A stretch of 18,313 nt of DNA from positions 1 to 18,313 of the forward strand of contig JAHISE010000054.1 in assembly GCA_018818235.1 (NCBI GenBank), written 5' to 3'. Positions within the stretch are counted from its first letter, which is position 1, and the number at the start of each line of letters is the position of its first letter. A program made the translations under genes and the position numbers. Below are positions 14,481-18,313 of the stretch, in pieces. Under the pieces are notes generated by a model. That model was given only the letters and a program-made list of their open reading frames with translations. It ran no database searches and was not told the DNA's origin. The DNA comes from Patescibacteria group bacterium. Its GTDB lineage: Bacteria; Patescibacteriota; Gracilibacteria; Peribacterales; Peribacteraceae.

Positions 14481-14494
14481 ACTTCCCTTTTCTT

Positions 14495-15817
14495 ATGAAC
14501 CTATCTGCACTCTGGCAACCGCTGTTACTTCCGCTGCTTAATGCACACAAGTCTAAACATATTGTGGAAATAGGTGCAGCCAAAGGATTAAACACACAAA
14601 ACCTTGTTTCCTTTTGTATAGAATCCGATGCAAAACTGGATACTATAGACACGGTAACCAATCAAGTTCTGGAAAATCTCAGAAACACAAACCACAATAA
14701 ATTCACATTCCACAATGACTATAGTTTCAATGCTCTTCCAAAAATTTCCGGATACGACACTGTAATAATCGACGGAGACCACAACTGGTACACAATCTTT
14801 AATGAACTTTTGATAATCGAAAAGGACAGCAGGCAAATAAAGAACAGACCATTCCCGCTAGTAATAATACACGATGTTGGCTGGCCATACGGTAGACGTG
14901 ACCTTTATTACAATCCCAAAGTTATACCCGACTCTTACAGGCAAACAATTACACAACAAGGATTACTTCCAAATCAAGGGCAACCGGCAGAGAAGGGTGG
15001 CTTTAATAAAGGATTTAACCACGCATTTTTTGAGGGTAACCCAAAAAACGGAGTACTGACCGCAGTTGAAGACTTCCTGGAGCAATCAAAAGAGATGCTG
15101 GATCTGATTATAATACCGGGATTCCATGGTATTGGAATTATTTGTTCCAGATGGGAAAAAGAATCAAATATTGAATTAAGCAGATTTTTGGAATCCTATG
15201 AAATCCGTCAACCGCTCGCCAAACACTTTGAGCAATTGGAATATGAAAGAGTTAATCAGGAGATTTTGTTGTTCGATTCACAGGAAGAAAACGAATTACT
15301 AAAGCAGGATGCTGCAAAAAGAGACGAAAACACAAGAAAAATATTGCTTGAGCTTTCTGACAAAGAAGAAGTAATTCATAATCTGCAAATATTAAAAGAG
15401 CAAAAAGCAATTGAGCTTTCTGACAAAGACAAAATAATCGCATCACTTCAGAAGTCTTTGAATGAACAAATCAGAAAGGCGAATGAGCTTTATAAACACG
15501 CTCGAATCAGACTTAAAATGTTAAGATCCGAAATCCGCATGAAGCAGGAAGAATTGGATAAGATAGATCAGGATTACAGAGAAAAAGAAAACCAACTGAC
15601 TGAATTCCAAATAACCCTGGAAAAAATGCAAAATTCCAAAAGCTGGAGATGGACAATGCCATTTAGAAAATTCGGCAGCCTTGTTAACCAAATTATCTAT
15701 TCGATTATTGGCTTTCTACACGACATATGGACGGACTTTGGCAAACCCTGCCCCATTCTAGTTAGATTTATTCGACATAAATTGCTTAAGCGCTGGCCAC
15801 CGCAAGAATTGCTATAG
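14495..15817 (+). CDS. SAM-dependent methyltransferase with C-terminal coiled coil and SKSW/tail module
   Basis: A 440 aa fusion-like protein. Residues 1-225 are a class I methyltransferase: VEIGAAKG (24-31), IDGDHNWY (92-99), VIIHDVGWPYGRRD (123-136). A long coiled coil runs from about 250 to 380 and includes a 21-residue internal repeat (ELSDK...I..LQ, twice). It ends with NSKSWRWTMPFRKF (380-393), the module also found in two glycosyltransferases here. It then closes with a tail NQIIY..IG...IW...GKPCP...RFIRHK (398-429) matching the N-terminus of the 6544-8085 glycosyltransferase. Coiled coil plus module suggests docking to a partner or membrane-bound assembly. The ATG at 14495 puts the fold at residue 22. 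No Shine-Dalgarno. Likely co-transcribed with the ABC transporter 70 bases downstream. Confidence 0.85.
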   Translation: MNLSALWQPLLLPLLNAHKSKHIVEIGAAKGLNTQNLVSFCIESDAKLDTIDTVTNQVLENLRNTNHNKFTFHNDYSFNALPKISGYDTVIIDGDHNWYTIFNELLIIEKDSRQIKNRPFPLVIIHDVGWPYGRRDLYYNPKVIPDSYRQTITQQGLLPNQGQPAEKGGFNKGFNHAFFEGNPKNGVLTAVEDFLEQSKEMLDLIIIPGFHGIGIICSRWEKESNIELSRFLESYEIRQPLAKHFEQLEYERVNQEILLFDSQEENELLKQDAAKRDENTRKILLELSDKEEVIHNLQILKEQKAIELSDKDKIIASLQKSLNEQIRKANELYKHARIRLKMLRSEIRMKQEELDKIDQDYREKENQLTEFQITLEKMQNSKSWRWTMPFRKFGSLVNQIIYSIIGFLHDIWTDFGKPCPILVRFIRHKLLKRWPPQELL

Positions 15818-15887
15818 TATATGCAAATACAACACAAATTTTTCGTTTCCTATACATGCAAAAATATCTGCTGTAACCTTTATACCA

Positions 15888-17780
15888 ATGGATAAGGCTA
15901 AACATTGTTACTCTGCACTATTGATGCTTTTAAAGCAGGTGAACATTTCTCCTTATGTATTTTTGCCTTCCATATTCCTTGCAGCACTTTCTAGTATCGC
16001 AAAACTTGTTGAGCTTAGATTTATGATTGCATTTATAAGTGGAATTGTAAGTAGAGATTTTTCTCACACTGCTCCTGTAAAGATTTTATCAAAAACACCG
16101 TTTATCCCGAATCCACCAACATACATATCACTTCTTCTGGTTGTAGTATCCGCATTCTTTATATTTGCAGTTTTTTCCAGTTCGCTTGAATACTTATCAA
16201 ATTTAAGTGTGCAAAAACGCATGCGAATAACTGAATCAAAATTAAGGTTCGCTGTTTTTAAACGATTCTTATTACTTGGAAAAGACTACTACGACACAAA
16301 TAACATTACAAAACTTCAGGGAATAATTATAAGACATACCCATAATGTATCTGAATTAATAAGAAACCTACACAGATCAACAGGCAGCCTGTTTATGGTT
16401 ATTGCATGTTTAACAATACTTTTTGTTATATCATGGAAATTAGCTCTGATTACAACAATGATCTTTGGTATTATCACTGCTTTTGGGTTCTGTAAGGAAT
16501 TCAACGGGGAAATAGACACCGCCAAACAAATAGTATCCCAAAGGAATTTAGACAAAAATATCTTCCATGTGATAAGTTGCGCACCCCTCATTCAAACGCA
16601 CTCACAGGAAAAATATGAATGTGAAAAATTCAACTCAATTAATGATGAGGAGCTGGATATTGCATACAAAATTATGAGCCAACAAGAGAGGTCAAGGGAA
16701 TTTCTAAATATTCTGTCATTGATAGGATTGATATTTGTAGCCCTACTAATCGGCCTAATGCCGGTTAGCAACTTAAATATATCAACCGGAAGAATGGTTT
16801 CGTTTCTCCTTATCCTAAGAATAATGTCTCCAAACTTAAGAACAATTTCCTCTCTTGGTGCTCATTTGCATCAGGGAATCAGGCCTATACAAATTATCAG
16901 TGACCTATTGGGTAAGAAAATGGATGAATTTTTAATTCCTGATGGAAAAACGGAATTGAGAAAATTTGAGAACGCAATCAGATTCGATAAAGTATCATAC
17001 AAATATAGGAGAAGGCCTCCCGCTCTGCGTAAAGTATCCTTATACGTACCAAAGGGTAGCTTAACTGCAATTGTGGGAGGGAGCGGATCAGGCAAATCCA
17101 CAATAGCACATCTGCTCCTAAGGCTATATGACACAAAAAAAGGCGAAATATTTATAGATGGAACTGACATCAGGGATTTAACACTAAACTCATTAAGGAA
17201 GATGATCGGCCTTGTTAGCCAGGAAATTTACCTGTTCAACGAAACAGTAAGGTACAACTTGCTTTACGGAACTAACTCCACGGAAGAAATTGCACTAAGC
17301 ACAATGCTTAATAAAATGGAATTGGAAGACCTGATGGAATACCTTCCCGAAGGAATAGATACCGTTATAGGGGACAGGGGTGCCACCCTCAGCGGCGGAG
17401 AAAAGCAAAAGCTAAGCTTAGCAAGAGTTATATTACGCGATACGCCCATACTGGTTTTGGATGAGCCTTCCAGCGCACTGGATTCCAAAACCGAGCAAGT
17501 TATTCAGGAATGCATAATGAATAAATCAAATGATCAAACCATAATTGTTATTTCCCATCGTCTTTCTACAATAAAGAACGCAGATAACATCATTGTTCTG
17601 GAAGAAGGAAGAGTTAAAGAACAAGGCACATTCATTGAACTTGTTAACAAAAAAGGAGTTTTGTACGACTATTATCTCAGACAGAGGTTGGATGATATTG
17701 ATGATCGAAGTGAGGAACTATCTATGAATATCCAAAGCAATATGACCGCACGTCGCGAGTCGCAAGTATCTGACGTGTGA
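15888..17780 (+). CDS. ABC half-transporter (MsbA/PglK-like exporter: TMD fused to NBD)
   Basis: A 630 aa half-transporter that would act as a homodimer at the inner membrane. About six hydrophobic helices lie at 22-46, 78-101, 164-181, 183-201, 272-293 and 301-315. The nucleotide-binding domain has Walker A GGSGSGKST (397-405), signature LSGGE (501-505), Walker B LVLDEP (522-527) and the switch histidine in ISHRLS (H557); all are intact. Context suggests flipping or exporting a lipid-linked glycan, as for MsbA or PglK; peptide or drug export cannot be excluded. There is no N-terminal peptidase domain. The ATG at 15888 directly follows TATACCA, with no Shine-Dalgarno. The last 10 or so residues (TARRESQVSDV) come from GC-richer, repeat-like DNA. 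It is convergent with the final gene, 43 bases away. Confidence 0.92.
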   Translation: MDKAKHCYSALLMLLKQVNISPYVFLPSIFLAALSSIAKLVELRFMIAFISGIVSRDFSHTAPVKILSKTPFIPNPPTYISLLLVVVSAFFIFAVFSSSLEYLSNLSVQKRMRITESKLRFAVFKRFLLLGKDYYDTNNITKLQGIIIRHTHNVSELIRNLHRSTGSLFMVIACLTILFVISWKLALITTMIFGIITAFGFCKEFNGEIDTAKQIVSQRNLDKNIFHVISCAPLIQTHSQEKYECEKFNSINDEELDIAYKIMSQQERSREFLNILSLIGLIFVALLIGLMPVSNLNISTGRMVSFLLILRIMSPNLRTISSLGAHLHQGIRPIQIISDLLGKKMDEFLIPDGKTELRKFENAIRFDKVSYKYRRRPPALRKVSLYVPKGSLTAIVGGSGSGKSTIAHLLLRLYDTKKGEIFIDGTDIRDLTLNSLRKMIGLVSQEIYLFNETVRYNLLYGTNSTEEIALSTMLNKMELEDLMEYLPEGIDTVIGDRGATLSGGEKQKLSLARVILRDTPILVLDEPSSALDSKTEQVIQECIMNKSNDQTIIVISHRLSTIKNADNIIVLEEGRVKEQGTFIELVNKKGVLYDYYLRQRLDDIDDRSEELSMNIQSNMTARRESQVSDV

Positions 17781-17823
17781 CGTGAGACATGCTACCTGTG
17801 ACTTTCTTCGCTCCACAAACATA

Positions 17824-18313
17824 CTAAACTACCACTTCCTCCCTTCTCTCCGGCATCACAATCTCCACATCTCCACGCACATTCTTGATCCTTTTTGCAA
17901 ACGGAGTCATCTGATCTTCTTCGCCATGCACCAATATTACTTTCTTTAACCCCTCCACTTTGTAAACCAGATTATCCAGATCCGCCATATCCCCATGACC
18001 TGAGTAAGCGTTTATATACACAATCTCCGCTTTTTTTTGATAAATCTCATCAAATATTTTAATTTCCCCGATTTCCGGATCAATGATCCTACGTCCAAGA
18101 GTATTTTCCGCCATATAACCAACCGCCAGAACCGTATTCTTTGGATTTTCAATTTCATTACGTAAATGATGACGTATGCGACCCGCCTCACACATTCCGG
18201 ATCCTGCCATAATGACCATAGGGCCGGGGGTACCATTAAGAGCCTTGCTCTCTTCCACAGACTCCGTGTACCTGACTAAAGAGAACTGGAAAGGATTGTG
18301 AGCCTTGGCAAGA
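17824..18313 (-). CDS. Beta-CASP metallo-beta-lactamase-fold RNA-processing exonuclease-like protein (C-terminal part)
   Basis: Partial: the frame is open to the right edge of the window, and the in-frame GTG at 18258 is not the true start, since the upstream codons (LAKAHNPFQFSLVRYTES) also read as family sequence. Visible features are MAGSGMCEAGRIRHHL and the following VGYMAENTLGRRI (beta-CASP domain), NAYSGHGDMADL with the metal-ligand or catalytic histidine, and LVHGEEDQM at the end (RMMBL domain, motif C histidine). This is the CPSF73/RNase J-related family acting on RNA. The N-terminal HxHxDH half lies outside the window. It has no link to glycan synthesis and probably marks the cluster border. 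Confidence 0.9.
   Translation of the reverse strand, partial: LAKAHNPFQFSLVRYTESVEESKALNGTPGPMVIMAGSGMCEAGRIRHHLRNEIENPKNTVLAVGYMAENTLGRRIIDPEIGEIKIFDEIYQKKAEIVYINAYSGHGDMADLDNLVYKVEGLKKVILVHGEEDQMTPFAKRIKNVRGDVEIVMPERREEVVV

Noticed and set aside
14275..14541. 88-codon open frame covering foldback copy 2
   Set aside because: It overlaps the start of the methyltransferase in another frame and mostly encodes the repeat; no family features.
1..18313. tRNA, rRNA or known riboswitch genes
   Set aside because: No cloverleaf-like arms, rRNA-conserved stretches or familiar riboswitch cores were noticed on either strand by eye; a covariance-model search was not possible.

Overview
The window is an 18.3 kb piece of an AT-rich bacterial chromosome or contig. 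It is dominated by enzymes for building and decorating an extracellular or cell-surface glycan. I cannot name the organism. Most start codons have no convincing Shine-Dalgarno sequence, intergenic repeats are frequent, and the right-hand border gene is a beta-CASP metallo-beta-lactamase-fold nuclease. These traits would fit several poorly cultivated lineages (Planctomycetes-like, Omnitrophica-like and others), but none is diagnostic.

Layout. 1-118 is gene-free and begins with a partial copy of a G-rich repeat. 119-2733 is a minus-strand three-gene operon: a GT2 glycosyltransferase, then two different sulfotransferases. At 2764-4255 a GT64/exostosin-like glycosyltransferase (+) converges with a class I methyltransferase (-). 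4301-10958 is a plus-strand run of four glycosyltransferases: a two-domain GT2, a second two-domain GT2 paralogue, a GT4, and a tandem GT2. The first two are separated by a 0.5 kb many-layered inverted repeat. At 10885-13601 two divergent GT4 genes flank a 386 bp AT-rich, G/T-repeat spacer. 13598-14272 (-) is a third sulfotransferase. 14495-15817 (+) is a methyltransferase with a long coiled coil and a C-terminal tail module. 15888-17780 (+) is an ABC half-transporter. 17824-18313 (-) is the C-terminal part of a beta-CASP MBL-fold ribonuclease-like protein, probably the edge of the cluster.

How the genes may work together (inference). Seven glycosyltransferases, encoding at least nine catalytic-type domains, would assemble a heteropolymer or glycan. 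Two methyltransferases and three sulfotransferases could cap or decorate it, and the ABC protein could flip or export a lipid-linked intermediate. No polymerase, Wzx/Wzy, initiating phosphoglycosyltransferase or PAPS-making gene is visible, so the cluster probably continues beyond the window or relies on genes elsewhere.

Most unusual signals. (1) A Russian-doll foldback at 6029-6512, of which a simple version without the inner layers lies at 14303-14413. Both copies have the same orientation and sit about 80 bp upstream of a plus-strand gene. (2) A short coiled-coil plus S-x-SW-(K/R)-x-T module is shared by two glycosyltransferases and a methyltransferase. A second tail module (NQIIY...RFIRHK...WP) sits at the C-terminus of the methyltransferase but at the N-terminus of a glycosyltransferase. 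(3) Repeat DNA is translated into the C-terminus of one sulfotransferase. (4) An exostosin-like glycosyltransferase sits beside sulfotransferases, which raises the possibility of a sulfated, glycosaminoglycan-like bacterial glycan.
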